Shown here in pieces: positions 25,970 through 35,400 of a stretch of 64,000 nucleotides of DNA. The stretch is from Smithella sp. GTDB taxonomy: Bacteria; Desulfobacterota; Syntrophia; Syntrophales; Smithellaceae. Under the pieces are notes generated by a model. It made no database searches and was not told where the DNA came from. It saw nothing but the letters and a program-made list of their open reading frames with translations. A program made the translations under genes and the position numbers. The DNA is taken from assembly GCA_012510495.1 (NCBI GenBank), contig JAAZHX010000057.1, positions 26,183-90,182 of the forward strand, given 5' to 3'. How positions within the stretch are numbered: position 1 is the stretch's first letter; every line of letters starts with the position of its first letter.

Positions 25970-26356
25970 ATGAGCGAAGATTTTCTGTCCATCGGAGAGC
26001 TCTCCAGGCAACTGGAGATGAGTCAGCGGACCATCCGCTATTACGAGGAGATCGGTCTGCTCAATTCCATCAAGCGCGTCGAAGGCGGACGCCGGATTTA
26101 CACCGAAAAGGACCTCCGGCGACTGAAGCTGATCAAAAGACTGAAGATCATGGGCATGACGCTTTCCGAAATGCAGGAACTCGAATCCATGTGGAGTTAT
26201 GAGAAATCCAACGAAAAAGTGCTGACGCGGCTCATGGAACTGCTGGGCAATCACCTGAAAAGGCTGGACGATCGGATCGCCGACCTGGACATCCTGCGCC
26301 ATGAAATTCTGGAATACCGGGAACGGATCGGCGCGAAAATCAGCAAATCCTCCTGA
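25970..26356 (+). CDS. MerR-family regulator next to the acyl-CoA ligases
   Basis: 128 residues. N-terminal HTH L-S-I-G-E-L-S-R-Q-L-E-M-S-Q-R-T-I-R-Y-Y-E-E-I-G-type sequence, wing G-G-R-R-I-Y, then a dimerisation coiled coil. No metal-binding Cys. Third in line after the two ligases, 64 bp away, so it probably controls fatty-acid or aromatic-acid use, like LiuR/PsrA-type regulators do in other bacteria. The ATG at 25970 follows CGGGAG. Confidence 0.85.
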   Translation: MSEDFLSIGELSRQLEMSQRTIRYYEEIGLLNSIKRVEGGRRIYTEKDLRRLKLIKRLKIMGMTLSEMQELESMWSYEKSNEKVLTRLMELLGNHLKRLDDRIADLDILRHEILEYRERIGAKISKSS

Positions 26357-26363
26357 AACGGTT

Positions 26364-26975
26364 CTAGAGGCCCGTCGCGGTTTTTAAATGACGGACGTCA
26401 TTGATGGCGTCGATGTGCGCTTCTCCGTTATGGATGCGGATATGCGTCCGGGAGGCATTGTCCACGCAGGTGCTGCGGAATTCGGACAGGCGGATGTTTC
26501 TCAGACGGCACAGGATGGTTGCAATCGTGAAGTTGTGAGAGACGACCAGGGCGTTTTGTCCGGCGGCCATAAGCTTTTCGATGGGCGGCCAGGCGCGCTT
26601 CTGCAGTTCAGCCAGCGATTCTCCCTGCGGCATTGACACCGATTCCGGATCGGCGATCCACCGTCCGAGGAATTCTTTTTCACAGGCCAGCAGCTCTTTA
26701 TAGGTCAGGCCTTCAAAATCCCCCTGATCCATTTCCATCAGGCCGGGATGAATCTCGATCTTTTTCCCGTGAAAGCCGTTGATGATTTCAGCGGTCTGCA
26801 AAGCCCTCTTCAGCGGGCTGGAATGGATGCTGTCAATCGAATAGTCTTTGAGCGACAAGGCCAGCTTCCGGGCCTGGTCGATGCCGGTTTCGTTCAGTTC
26901 GGTATCCGTGATGCCCTGAACGCGCCTCTCTTTGTTCCAGAATGTTTCGCCGTGGCGAATCAGTGTCAGTTCCAT
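26364..26975 (-). CDS. Histidine phosphatase (GpmB/CobC-like)
   Basis: 203 residues. The phosphohistidine motif L-I-R-H-G-E-T is at the N-terminus, with the second catalytic arginine in S-S-P-L-K-R-A and the C-terminal V-V-S-H-N. Substrates range from phosphoglycerate to alpha-ribazole phosphate (cobalamin loop assembly); B12-dependent enzymes nearby make the latter attractive but unproven. It starts inside the end of a truncated nitronate-monooxygenase gene, with AAGGGAT as ribosome site, and converges with MerR 7 bp away. Confidence 0.82.
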   Translation of the reverse strand: MELTLIRHGETFWNKERRVQGITDTELNETGIDQARKLALSLKDYSIDSIHSSPLKRALQTAEIINGFHGKKIEIHPGLMEMDQGDFEGLTYKELLACEKEFLGRWIADPESVSMPQGESLAELQKRAWPPIEKLMAAGQNALVVSHNFTIATILCRLRNIRLSEFRSTCVDNASRTHIRIHNGEAHIDAINDVRHLKTATGL

Positions 26976-27406
26976 ATCCCTTCAGAGCCTGAATGTTCGT
27001 GGATGTTGTTGTCGCAGCCCAGTTGCACGGCCTTGGCCGCGTGCCTGGCAATGGCGATGGTTCCGACGACTTTACCGCCGTAAGCATGCACATCATTTAC
27101 AAACCATGGCTTCCCCAGTGAGTAGTTGATCACAGGAACTTTTTCTTCGATGGCGACGGCTATATTTTCCTTTGCCCCCGGCCCCACGAGAATCTGATTG
27201 ACACCGAAGGGTTTATCCGTAAGATCCCGGATCTGTTTGATATTTTCGCGCGTTTCCTTTGGATTACAGCGCGCGATGGCCAGAAGCCCCAACCCTCCGG
27301 CATTACAGACGGTCGAAACCAGTTTGGGTTCCGTAATCCAGTTCATCCCGGCCAGCATGATGGGATGGTCAATTCCGAACGTCTCCGTCATTCTCGTTTT
27401 GAACAT
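26966..27406 (-). pseudogene. 3'-truncated nitronate monooxygenase-like gene
   Basis: About the first 130 codons match the intact paralogue at 5284-6321: P-I-M-L-A-G-M, N-A-G-G-L-G-L-L-A, D-K-P-F-G-V-N, E-K-V-P-V-I-N-Y-S-L-G-K. Similarity ends after Q-L-G-C-D, followed by a dozen unrelated codons and a stop within the phosphatase start. The flavin-phosphate half of the barrel is missing, so the product cannot fold as an enzyme. A deletion fused the remnant to the phosphatase gene. The start with TCCTCC-complement ribosome site is intact. Confidence 0.8.
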
Positions 27407-27929
27407 AAAATTTTCCTCCGGCGCCGGTTTTCACATTTTTGTTTTTTGTGTCGGGAATCATAAGAGAAGCAGGAGGAGTTGTCAAAACAAATTTCCGCCG
27501 GGTGAAGCTTCGGAATATGCATTTGACTCTTGAGCTGGTCCAATTTAATTTTAAAAACAAAAAACAAGCGCGGGCCAAATGCGGGGTTGAGGGGAATTCT
27601 GAACAAAGTCACCTGCGATTCGTTTCCCATGACTGCGACGGGTGAAAAAACGTCGGACGCCGCGCGCCCCTCCCTTCATAACCGCAGTGAAAGGAGCAAC
27701 CGGAAAGAGTTTTTCCGGAGGCGAGATTCGGGCTTGCGCTCCGGCGCTATCTGTGGAAAAAGGGGGACTGCCAGCGGCGGTCGGTCTGGAACAGCCGGCC
27801 GCGCCGTTAAATTTTGTGACGGGCAAAAAGCGGCGGCGAACCGGCGGCATACGGTTTTATCCGGCGTATTTTTTGGCGGGACAACTGCCTGCCCGGTGTC
27901 CAGCCGCTGTGAAAAATAAAGGGGAATAT
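27407..27929. other. Intergenic region and long leader of arm B
   Basis: 523 bp between the divergent NMO remnant and the first radical SAM gene. It contains the promoter at 27523-27551, then an unusual leader of about 370 nt, increasingly G+C-rich. The radical SAM frame stays open back to 27642, but the extension is Arg/Pro-rich, has no domain and lacks a ribosome site. No known riboswitch consensus was recognised by eye. Confidence 0.45.
27523..27551 (+). promoter_or_regulatory. Candidate sigma-70 promoter of arm B
   Basis: TTGACT (27523-27528), 17-bp spacer, TAATTT (27546-27551). It faces the radical SAM gene and uses the same hexamers as the arm A promoter. Confidence 0.45.
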
Positions 27930-29159
27930 ATGAAGTTTCTGCTGATTTATCCGAAATGGGAAAAGCTGGACCGTCAGACGTCGTTCATCCTCCCGCCGCA
28001 CGGGCCGGCGGTGATGGCGGCGACTCTGCCTCCCGATGTCGATGTGGCGTTTATCGACGAAAATATCGAGCCGGTGGATCTCGGCGCCGATGCCGATTTC
28101 GTGGGCGTCTCCATGATGCTTACCGCCCAGGTGAAGCGCGGCTGGGAGATCGCGGACGCGTTTCGCGAGCGCGGGATTCCCGTCCTTTGCGGCGGTATCG
28201 CCGTGATGCTGCACGCCGAAGAATGCGAAAAGCACGCCGACGCGGTGTTTTTGGGCGAGGCCGAAGGCCGGATGGAGCAGGTTTTCGCCGATTTCAAAGC
28301 GGGTAAGCTGCGGAAAGTTTACAACTACATGCAGAACTTTCCGCCGATTGAAAGCGTGGGAACGGCCCGGCGCGGCATTCTCAAGCGCGAGATGTACAAC
28401 TATCGCGGCGTCCAGATGGTCGATCTGGTGCACGCCTCCCGCGGCTGCCGCTTCAACTGCTATCCCTGTGCCGTGCGCTTTCTGGGCGGCAGGAGCTTCC
28501 GTCCCCGGCCCTTCGAGAGGGTGGTCGAGGAAATGGCCTCCATCGACAACAACCGCCTGTTTATCGTGGACAATTCGCTGGCGCAGAACCGCGACTGGGA
28601 AATCGGTCTGTTTCGGGAAATGATTCCGCTCAAAAAGAAGTGGTGCTGCCATCCGATTGAAGAAGACGATGAGGTTCTGGATCTCGCGGCGCAGGCCGGA
28701 GCGTGGTTTGTCTATCAGACGATTTTCGACTCGTCCAACTATATCCGCGACCGGGTCAGGCGCTACCACGACCACGGCATTGCCGTGGAAGGCAGCATCC
28801 TCCTGGGGCTGGACTATCACACGGAAGACTATATCAAACGGTGGATGGACTTCCTTCTGGAAATCGAGCTGGACATGGCGGAGTTCACGATTCTCACGCC
28901 TTTTGTCCACACGCGCACGTTCGACGATCTGCACGGCGAAGGACGGATTCTCTCCTATGACTGGAATGACTACACCTGCGGCAAGGTCGTTTTTCAGCCC
29001 AAAATGATGACGCCGGAAAAGCTCCAGGAAATGTACTACTACTGCTGGGACCGCTTCTATGAGGAAGAGCCGGCCAATTACAAAATGTTCAAGTTGCTCA
29101 AGCAGGTCATGGAAAAGGAAAAAGCGGACGGCACGTACAAGCCGCGGGTTCGTGTTTGA
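27930..29159 (+). CDS. B12-binding-type radical SAM protein 1
   Basis: 409 residues. The N-terminal ~150 residues form a cobalamin-binding-like Rossmann domain (P-H-G-P-A-V-M-A-A-T-L, F-I-D-E-N, F-V-G-V-S-M-M), without the D-x-H-x-x-G loop, as is normal in this class. The [4Fe-4S] motif is C-R-F-N-C-Y-P-C (Cys173, 177, 180). These enzymes, such as BchE, HpnP and HpnJ, methylate or cyclise unactivated carbons. First gene of arm B, so a committed modification of the acyl product is likely. The ATG at 27930 follows AAAGGGG. Confidence 0.85.
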   Translation: MKFLLIYPKWEKLDRQTSFILPPHGPAVMAATLPPDVDVAFIDENIEPVDLGADADFVGVSMMLTAQVKRGWEIADAFRERGIPVLCGGIAVMLHAEECEKHADAVFLGEAEGRMEQVFADFKAGKLRKVYNYMQNFPPIESVGTARRGILKREMYNYRGVQMVDLVHASRGCRFNCYPCAVRFLGGRSFRPRPFERVVEEMASIDNNRLFIVDNSLAQNRDWEIGLFREMIPLKKKWCCHPIEEDDEVLDLAAQAGAWFVYQTIFDSSNYIRDRVRRYHDHGIAVEGSILLGLDYHTEDYIKRWMDFLLEIELDMAEFTILTPFVHTRTFDDLHGEGRILSYDWNDYTCGKVVFQPKMMTPEKLQEMYYYCWDRFYEEEPANYKMFKLLKQVMEKEKADGTYKPRVRV

Positions 29160-29164
29160 ACAGG

Positions 29165-29314
29165 ATGTCCCGGCGGGAGGAGATGGAAAAAATCGGCGAA
29201 AAAGACACCCTCGTCATTGACATCGGCCTGCCCGTCAGGATCGGCCGTTCGCGTGCGGTTCTGAAGCGGCCGGCGGCCATCCGTTATACGGATTTTTTTC
29301 GGAGGAAAACATGA
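29165..29314 (+). CDS. Possible 49-residue protein between radical SAM 1 and thioesterase
   Basis: An ATG five bases after the radical SAM stop opens 49 codons ending in an ATGA overlap with the thioesterase start. The product is basic (M-S-R-R-E-E-M-E-K-I-G, later L-K-R-P-A-A-I-R-Y-T-D), without Cys or a membrane span. The tight packing supports translation; no family was recognised. Confidence 0.35.
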   Translation: MSRREEMEKIGEKDTLVIDIGLPVRIGRSRAVLKRPAAIRYTDFFRRKT

Positions 29315-29727
29315 GCACAGACAGGAAAAGCTTTGAGGCCGGAATCCGTGTGCCGTTTTTTGACCTGGACCCCATGCAGATCGTGTGGCACGGCAATTAC
29401 CTCAACTACTTTGAGATCGCCCGCGCGGGGTTTTTCGAACATTACGGCGTCGATCTCTATTCGTATTACGAACGGGAAAAAATCATTTTCCCGATCATCC
29501 GGACGGCGACGAAGCACATTTTTCCGCTCAAACACCGCGATGAGATTATTGTCAAGGCGACGCTGGCGGACGCCAACATCAAGCTGGTGATGGATTTTGA
29601 AATCCGCAGGGCTTCCGACGGAAGCGTCTGCGCGCGAGGACGTACGGAACAGGTGGCAGTGAAGGCGCCGGAGATGGAAACGCTGTTCAGCATTCCGCAG
29701 GACATCCGGAATTTATTGGGATTTTAA
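29311..29727 (+). CDS. 4HBT-type acyl thioesterase
   Basis: 138 residues, YbgC/FadM-like hotdog. Signature F-D-L-D-P-M-Q-I-V-W-H-G-N-Y-L-N-Y-F-E with Asp20 as likely catalytic residue and His27. It should hydrolyse acyl-ACP or acyl-CoA and release a free acid. Thioesterases of this kind occur in aryl-polyene clusters. Immediately downstream, with stop and start touching, is a fatty-acid-kinase fusion that could act on the released acid. Ribosome site: GGAGGAAAAC. Confidence 0.85.
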   Translation: MSTDRKSFEAGIRVPFFDLDPMQIVWHGNYLNYFEIARAGFFEHYGVDLYSYYEREKIIFPIIRTATKHIFPLKHRDEIIVKATLADANIKLVMDFEIRRASDGSVCARGRTEQVAVKAPEMETLFSIPQDIRNLLGF

Positions 29728-31443
29728 ATGGAAAATCGGTTCAAGCAATCTTTTGTGGCGGGTGTGGAGCGGGTGGCGGCCTGGGCCGACCTCCTCGATG
29801 ACATCAACGTTTATCCCGTGGCGGACGGCGATACCGGGCGGAATCTTTCCGTCAGTCTTTCACCGCTTCGCCAGGCCAACGGCGAAAAAGACAAAATCGT
29901 TCGTCAACTGCTTCTGGCGGCGCGCGGCAATTCCGGCAATATTGCATCGCAGTTTTTCTCGGTCTTTTACGCCGCCGATTCCCCGGTGCGCCTGAAGGAA
30001 ACGGTGCGGACGGCGAACGAAAAAGCCTGGAAGGCCGTCAGCGACCCGCGGCCGGGAACCATGCTGTCCGTTTTTGATGCACTGGAGAAGACTCTTGCGG
30101 AGCAGAAGTCCTTTCCGGACAAAGAAAGCGCGGACCGGATTTTGTCGGACCTGGAAAATGCCGTTCGCGAAACGAGGGAAACGCTGCCCAAATTGAAGCA
30201 GGCCGGCGTCGTGGACGCGGGCGCCCTGGGTATGTACATTTTTTTTGAAGGCTTTTTCCGAACGCTGGCCGGACTGGACAACGCGTATTGTCCGGTAACG
30301 GAAATCTTTCCGGGCTTGCTTTCCATTTCGCCCGCGTTTCACGAAACTCTTGAATCGGGTTATTGCGTGGACTTCGTGGTGAAGGCCGATGCGCCGTCGG
30401 AAGATCTGGCGCAAATTGCCGCCGGACAGGAAAGCGCCGTCATTCTGCGCGACGGCGATCTGTATAAAATTCACCTGCACACGGATGACCGGGAAAAGAT
30501 CCGCTCACAGGCGGGCGCTCTGGGCTCGGTGATGATCTGGGAAGACGACAATCTCGCAGCGCAGATCCGCGACTTCATGAATGCCCCGGCGGATGCTGCC
30601 GTGCACATCATGACGGACGCCGCCGGTTCGCTTACCCGCGACGACGCAAAGAAGCGCGGCTTCACCCTTTTAAACAGCTATCTCAACGTGGGCGACAAAT
30701 CGCTGCCCGAGACGCATTTTTCCCCCGCTGAACTGTACAGGGCCATGAGCGCGGGCGTAAAGGTTTCCACGTCTCAGGCCTCTGTGTTCGAAAGGCATCA
30801 GTGTTACGCGAGCGCGCTCGCCCGGTTCGAAAAAGTTCTCTACCTGTGCGTCGGTTCCGTTTTTACCGGCAATTACAGCGCGGCGCTGGAGTGGAAAAAG
30901 GAGCACGACCCGGAAAACCGCATGACGGTGATCGATACGGGCGCGGCCTCCGGCAGGCTGGGTGTGATGGTGCTCGCGGTGCAAAGCTTTCTTGCGCGGA
31001 CAAAAGACATGGATGCCGCAATCGCTTTTGCCCGCAAAGCGGTGGAACGCTGCGAAGAGTATGTGTTTCTCGAAAAGCTCCAGTACCTGGCCGCGGGCGG
31101 CAGGCTTTCCAAGACCAGCGCCTTTTTCGGCGATATGCTGAAAATGAAGCCAGTGATTTCCCCGCAGCCGGAAGGCGCCAAAAAGATGGGCGTTGTCCGC
31201 AGCCGTGCCGATCAGATTCAAATGGCGCTCGACAAACTGGCCGCGGTTCTTGCTCCGGATGCTTTGGCGCTCATCATGCTGGAGTATTCGGACAATATCG
31301 GGCAGGTTTCGGAATTCCGAAAACAGGTTCAAAGGCTGTATCCGGGAGCGGAGATACTTCTCCAGCCCCTGTCGCTCACGTCCGGCGCGCACATGGGGCC
31401 GGGGACGTGGGGCGTCGCGTTTTTGAGAATAGAAGAAAAATGA
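29728..31443 (+). CDS. FakA-FakB fusion: DAK2 kinase domain with DegV fatty-acid-binding domain
   Basis: 571 residues. Residues 1-190 form a DAK2/FakA ATP-binding domain: N-V-Y-P-V-A-D-G-D-T-G-R-N (28-39) and A-R-G-N-S-G (66-71). Residues 208-285 match the FakA middle domain, ending I-H-L-H-T-D-D (249-255). From about 293 the DegV/FakB fold follows: H-I-M-T-D-A-A-G-S-L, V-S-T-S-Q-A-S and L-A-A-G-G-R-L-S-K. In Firmicutes FakA and FakB are separate and phosphorylate free fatty acids to acyl-phosphate. Here both halves are one chain, beside a thioesterase. Likely role: recapture of released chains for acyltransfer. Confidence 0.85.
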   Translation: MENRFKQSFVAGVERVAAWADLLDDINVYPVADGDTGRNLSVSLSPLRQANGEKDKIVRQLLLAARGNSGNIASQFFSVFYAADSPVRLKETVRTANEKAWKAVSDPRPGTMLSVFDALEKTLAEQKSFPDKESADRILSDLENAVRETRETLPKLKQAGVVDAGALGMYIFFEGFFRTLAGLDNAYCPVTEIFPGLLSISPAFHETLESGYCVDFVVKADAPSEDLAQIAAGQESAVILRDGDLYKIHLHTDDREKIRSQAGALGSVMIWEDDNLAAQIRDFMNAPADAAVHIMTDAAGSLTRDDAKKRGFTLLNSYLNVGDKSLPETHFSPAELYRAMSAGVKVSTSQASVFERHQCYASALARFEKVLYLCVGSVFTGNYSAALEWKKEHDPENRMTVIDTGAASGRLGVMVLAVQSFLARTKDMDAAIAFARKAVERCEEYVFLEKLQYLAAGGRLSKTSAFFGDMLKMKPVISPQPEGAKKMGVVRSRADQIQMALDKLAAVLAPDALALIMLEYSDNIGQVSEFRKQVQRLYPGAEILLQPLSLTSGAHMGPGTWGVAFLRIEEK

Positions 31444-31454
31444 GTGGATAGTGG
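31444..31454 (+). repeat. GTGGATAGTGG intergenic word
   Basis: An 11-nt word directly after the fusion gene's stop; its reverse complement lies at 20669-20679, and GGATAGTGG recurs at 31578-31586 before the glycosyltransferase. Part of a degenerate intergenic sequence family in this window. Confidence 0.4.
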
Positions 31455-31592
31455 CTGGGAAAAACAGGCGATGAGCTATAGGCAGTGGCGTTAAGAAAAG
31501 CTCGTAACTCATGGCAGAACTTGTCATGGTGACCGTTCGACAGACTTTCGGTGACATTGTCGTCGAAACAGGACGAAGGATAGTGGAAAGTG

Positions 31593-32366
31593 ATGAGTCA
31601 TAAAAAACGGGCAGTGAACGAACAGAAGGATGCGAAAAACAGGCGGCGGGCGGGAAGGAGTCTCGGCCGGTTTGCCTTTGTCATTCCCGCTTACAATCAC
31701 GGCGCGACGGTTGCGCAGGTGGCCGGCAGAGCCAGGGACATGGGGTTCCCCGTTTTTGTGGTGGATGACGGATCCACCGACGACACGTCCCGGCGGCTGA
31801 CGGAAGTTCAGGGCATCGAAGTGCTTCGCCATGAAAAAAACGAAGGAAAGGGGGAGGCGATCCTGACCGGTTTCATGGCTGCGTCGCACAAGGCCGATTA
31901 CGCGATCACGATCGACGCGGACGGGCAGCATGACCCCGAAGACGCGATCCATCTGATAGATGCCATTCCTCTCAAAAAAAGACCGATTGTGGTGGGGGCG
32001 CGCAAAGGGATGGATGCGGTGCAGGGAGCTCACATTCCCTGGACCAGCCGTTTCGGTCGGAAGTTTTCCAATTTCTGGGTCCGGATGTCCGGGGGGCCGA
32101 AAATTTCGGACACCCAGAGCGGCATGCGGATTTATCCGCTTCCGGAATCACTGAGCCTTTCCGTGCTGGCGAGGCGGTTTCAGTTTGAGGTGGAAATTCT
32201 GGTGCAGGCCAAAAGAATCGGCATTCCGATCATCGAAGCGCCGATCCGGGTCGTTTACCAGCCGGACGGGTCGCGCATTTCTCATTTTCGTCCTTTCGTT
32301 GATTTTTTGCGTAATGCCAAAACCTTTACCCGTCTGATGTTTGTCCGTGTTTTCGGACGTCATTGA
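31593..32366 (+). CDS. Family 2 glycosyltransferase
   Basis: 257 residues. GT-A fold with I-P-A-Y-N-H, the V-V-D-D-G-S-T-D-D-T nucleotide-sugar loop, D-A-D-G-Q-H-D metal site and S-D-T-Q-S-G-M-R-I-Y acceptor segment, like dolichol-phosphate-mannose-synthase relatives. No C-terminal membrane segments. Aryl-polyene clusters encode a comparable glycosyltransferase/acyltransferase, so it may add a sugar to the lipid head group. The ATG at 31593 is preferred to the overlapping GTG at 31590; the ribosome site is GGAAAG-like. Confidence 0.87.
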   Translation: MSHKKRAVNEQKDAKNRRRAGRSLGRFAFVIPAYNHGATVAQVAGRARDMGFPVFVVDDGSTDDTSRRLTEVQGIEVLRHEKNEGKGEAILTGFMAASHKADYAITIDADGQHDPEDAIHLIDAIPLKKRPIVVGARKGMDAVQGAHIPWTSRFGRKFSNFWVRMSGGPKISDTQSGMRIYPLPESLSLSVLARRFQFEVEILVQAKRIGIPIIEAPIRVVYQPDGSRISHFRPFVDFLRNAKTFTRLMFVRVFGRH

Positions 32367-32476
32367 CCGCAAAGCGCACTGTCACGCGCCCGGTTTTCCC
32401 TTGCCAGCCTTCGGGAAATGTGGTTTAAAAACTGCCATGAAAGCAGCACAATAATTCCGACAACCTGAAGGTTTTC

Positions 32477-35400
32477 ATGCCTCCTCGCCGATACCCCATA
32501 AGATGGTCGATTGTGTTGGTCACCGCCGTGATCGTGGGGATTTTGTTTTACTGGGAAACCAGCCATCTAAAAATTGAAACCGACATTCTCGAATCCATGC
32601 CGCACCATGAGCCGGCGCTGGCTTCCGCCCGGCGGGTCATCGCTCATCTGCCTGTTTCCGACCGGATTTTTATCGATCTGGCACAGTCCTCCGCCGACCG
32701 GGGCAAACTGGCGGAGGCGGCCCGGCTCGTTGAAGATCGGTTAAGCCGAAGCGGTTTGTTTGAACGCATCGGCATTGCCGGAGAGGCGGAGATTTTTCCG
32801 GAATGGATGGCGCACGTCCGGGAGCATCTGCCGTCGCTGCTCTCCGCGGAAGACCTCGAGCGGAAGATCGCGCCGCTGATCGCGCCGGAAAAAATCCGGG
32901 AGACGATGGCGGAAAACCGGCGCAGCCTTGAGGAACTTCAGGGCATCGGCCGCGCGGAGATGATCGCCCGAGACCCGCTGGGTTTTTCCGCGGTGATCCT
33001 GGAGAGAATGTCCGCGCTGCTGCCGGTTGCCGCCGCCCAATTTTATTCCGGACAACTTCTTTCTTCCGACGGACGCCACGCGCTGATCATTGCGCGCCTG
33101 GCCGGCTCCGGGACAGACACGGCCCGGGCCGCGCAAATCGCCGGACTGCTGGAGGACTGCACACGGATGCTGCAGGCGCACGGGGATCCGGGCGACCGCT
33201 ACACGCTGACGCCGGTGGGGACGTACCGGGCGGCGTTGGACAACGAAACCGTCGCCAAACGAGACACGCGGCTGGCGATCCTCCTGACCATACTGGGCAT
33301 ATCACTGCTGCTCGTTGCGGCCTTTCCCCGCCCGCTGATCGGCTTGCTGGCGCTCCTGCCTTCCAGCGTCGGGGCCATTGCCGCTCTGTTTGTCTGCTCT
33401 TTCTGTTTTGAATCCATGTCCATGCTGGCGGTAGGGTTTGGCGGCGCGATTCTGGCCTTTACGGTTGACCTGGGGATCACGTACCTTTTGTTTCTGGACC
33501 AGCCGCGGGCCACGTCCGGGCGCGAGGTGGCGCGGGAAGTGTGGTCGGCTGAATTCACGGCCGCCCTGACCACGATCGGCGCCTTTTTGCTGCTGCTGGT
33601 GAGTGATTTTCAAATCCTGGCCCAAATCGGCGTGTTTGCTGCGCTGGGCATTTCCTTTGCGTTTCTCTTTGTTCACCTCGTGTTTCCCGCCATCTTTCCT
33701 GCCCTGCCGCCGGCCCGGCGCGAAGCCAACCGCCGGCTGGCGCTGGCCGTCCGGAAACTGGCCGCGCCGTCTTCATGGAAACTCGTTGCCGCGCTGGTCT
33801 TCGGCCTGACGATGCTGTTTTTTGCCAAGCCTGTCTTCGACGTGGACCTGCAGGCCATGAATTCCGTCAGTCCCGAAACGCTTGCCGCCGAAAAAAAATT
33901 GCAGGAGGTCTGGGGAAATTTCAGCGGCAGGAGTTATATCCTTCTGGAAGCGCCGGATTTGGAACAGTTGCAAAAGAAAAACGACGATCTGACGGAACGG
34001 CTTGCCGAAGACGTGCAAAGCGGCAAACTGGCCGCACCATTTCTGCCGACCGTTTTGTTTCCTTCGCCGGAATCGGCCGCCCGGCATTTTACCGCCTGGC
34101 AGTCCTTCTGGACGCCTGAGCGCGCCGCCGCGCTGCGGACGAACCTGAACGAGGCGGCCAGGGCAAACGGTTTCGCGCCGGACGCGTTCGATTCTTTCTG
34201 GCCGGTCTTTCAAACGGAGAAGCCGGCCGTCCTGACGATTCCGCCGACGCACCTGGAAATGCTGGGTGTTTCCCGGACGTCCGGAGGCTATGCACAACTC
34301 AGCCTGGTGACGGCCGGAAAAAATTACAACGCGGAGGAATTCTTTTCGCGGCTGGCCCGGGGCGGGCAGGCCGACCTTTTCGACGCGGACTTGTTCAACC
34401 GACGCATAGGGGAATTTCTCAAAAATATTTTTGTCGAAATCGCCCTGATCATCAGCCTCGGTCTGATCGCGGTGATTTTCCTGTTTTATCTGGATTGGCG
34501 CCTTTCGACGGCCGTTCTGGCGCCCGTGGCTTTCGCCCTCATTGCCACGCTGGGGACGCTCAAGCTCATCGGCCGTCCTCTGGACATTCCCGGCATTATG
34601 CTGTGGGTCGTCATTCTGGGCATGGGGGTGGATTACGCCATTTACTACACCTGTATGTATCAGCGTCATCCGGATGAAGCCTCTCCCGCGATGAACACCG
34701 TCAAGCTCTCCATTTTTCTGTCGGCCGCGACCACATTCATCGGCTTCAGCGTTCTGACGCTGGCGAAGCACCCGCTCCTGCGCAGCATCGGTCTGGTTTC
34801 TCTGCTGGGCATCGGGTATTCTCTGCTGGGCGTGTATTTCATTTTGCCGACTCTGATGCGAAAAATATTTTCGCCGTTTGACTTTCCCGCAGGCGCGGTT
34901 CAACCGGCGTCCCGGGAGCATGTTCGCCGCGTCCTTTTGCGTTACCGGCTGCTTCCCGGTTATCCGAGGGTTTTTGCCCGGTTCAAGATGAAATTGGACC
35001 CGATGTTTTCCGAACTGGACCGATATGTGCAAAATCCCCGCCGCATTCTCGATATCGGCTGCGGCTACGGTGTTCCCGCGACATGGCTGCTGGAGATACA
35101 TCCGGAAGCGAAGGTTTACGGTCTGGAGCCCGATGAAGAGAGGGTGCTCATTGCCCGCCGTGTGATCGGCGCGCGAGGCGGGGTGCAGGTCGGGCGGGCT
35201 CCGGATCTGCCGGACACCGAAGGTCCGGTGGACCACGTTCTGATGCTGGACATGCTGCATCTGATTGACAATCGGGAATTGCAGCTTGTTTTTCAGCGTA
35301 TTTACGATAGGCTCGGGCATGATGGGGCGCTGGTGATCCGGGCGACGGTTCCCTCGGTCGGAAAAGTTCCCTGGAAGAGATGGATCGAGGCGGCCCGTTT

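Noticed and set aside
27642-27929. N-terminal extension of radical SAM protein 1
   Set aside because: Pro/Arg-rich, without ribosome site or domain; the ATG at 27930 begins at the cobalamin-like domain.
27560-27929. Cobalamin riboswitch
   Set aside because: The expected GCCACTG and B12-box words were not found; left as an untested leader.
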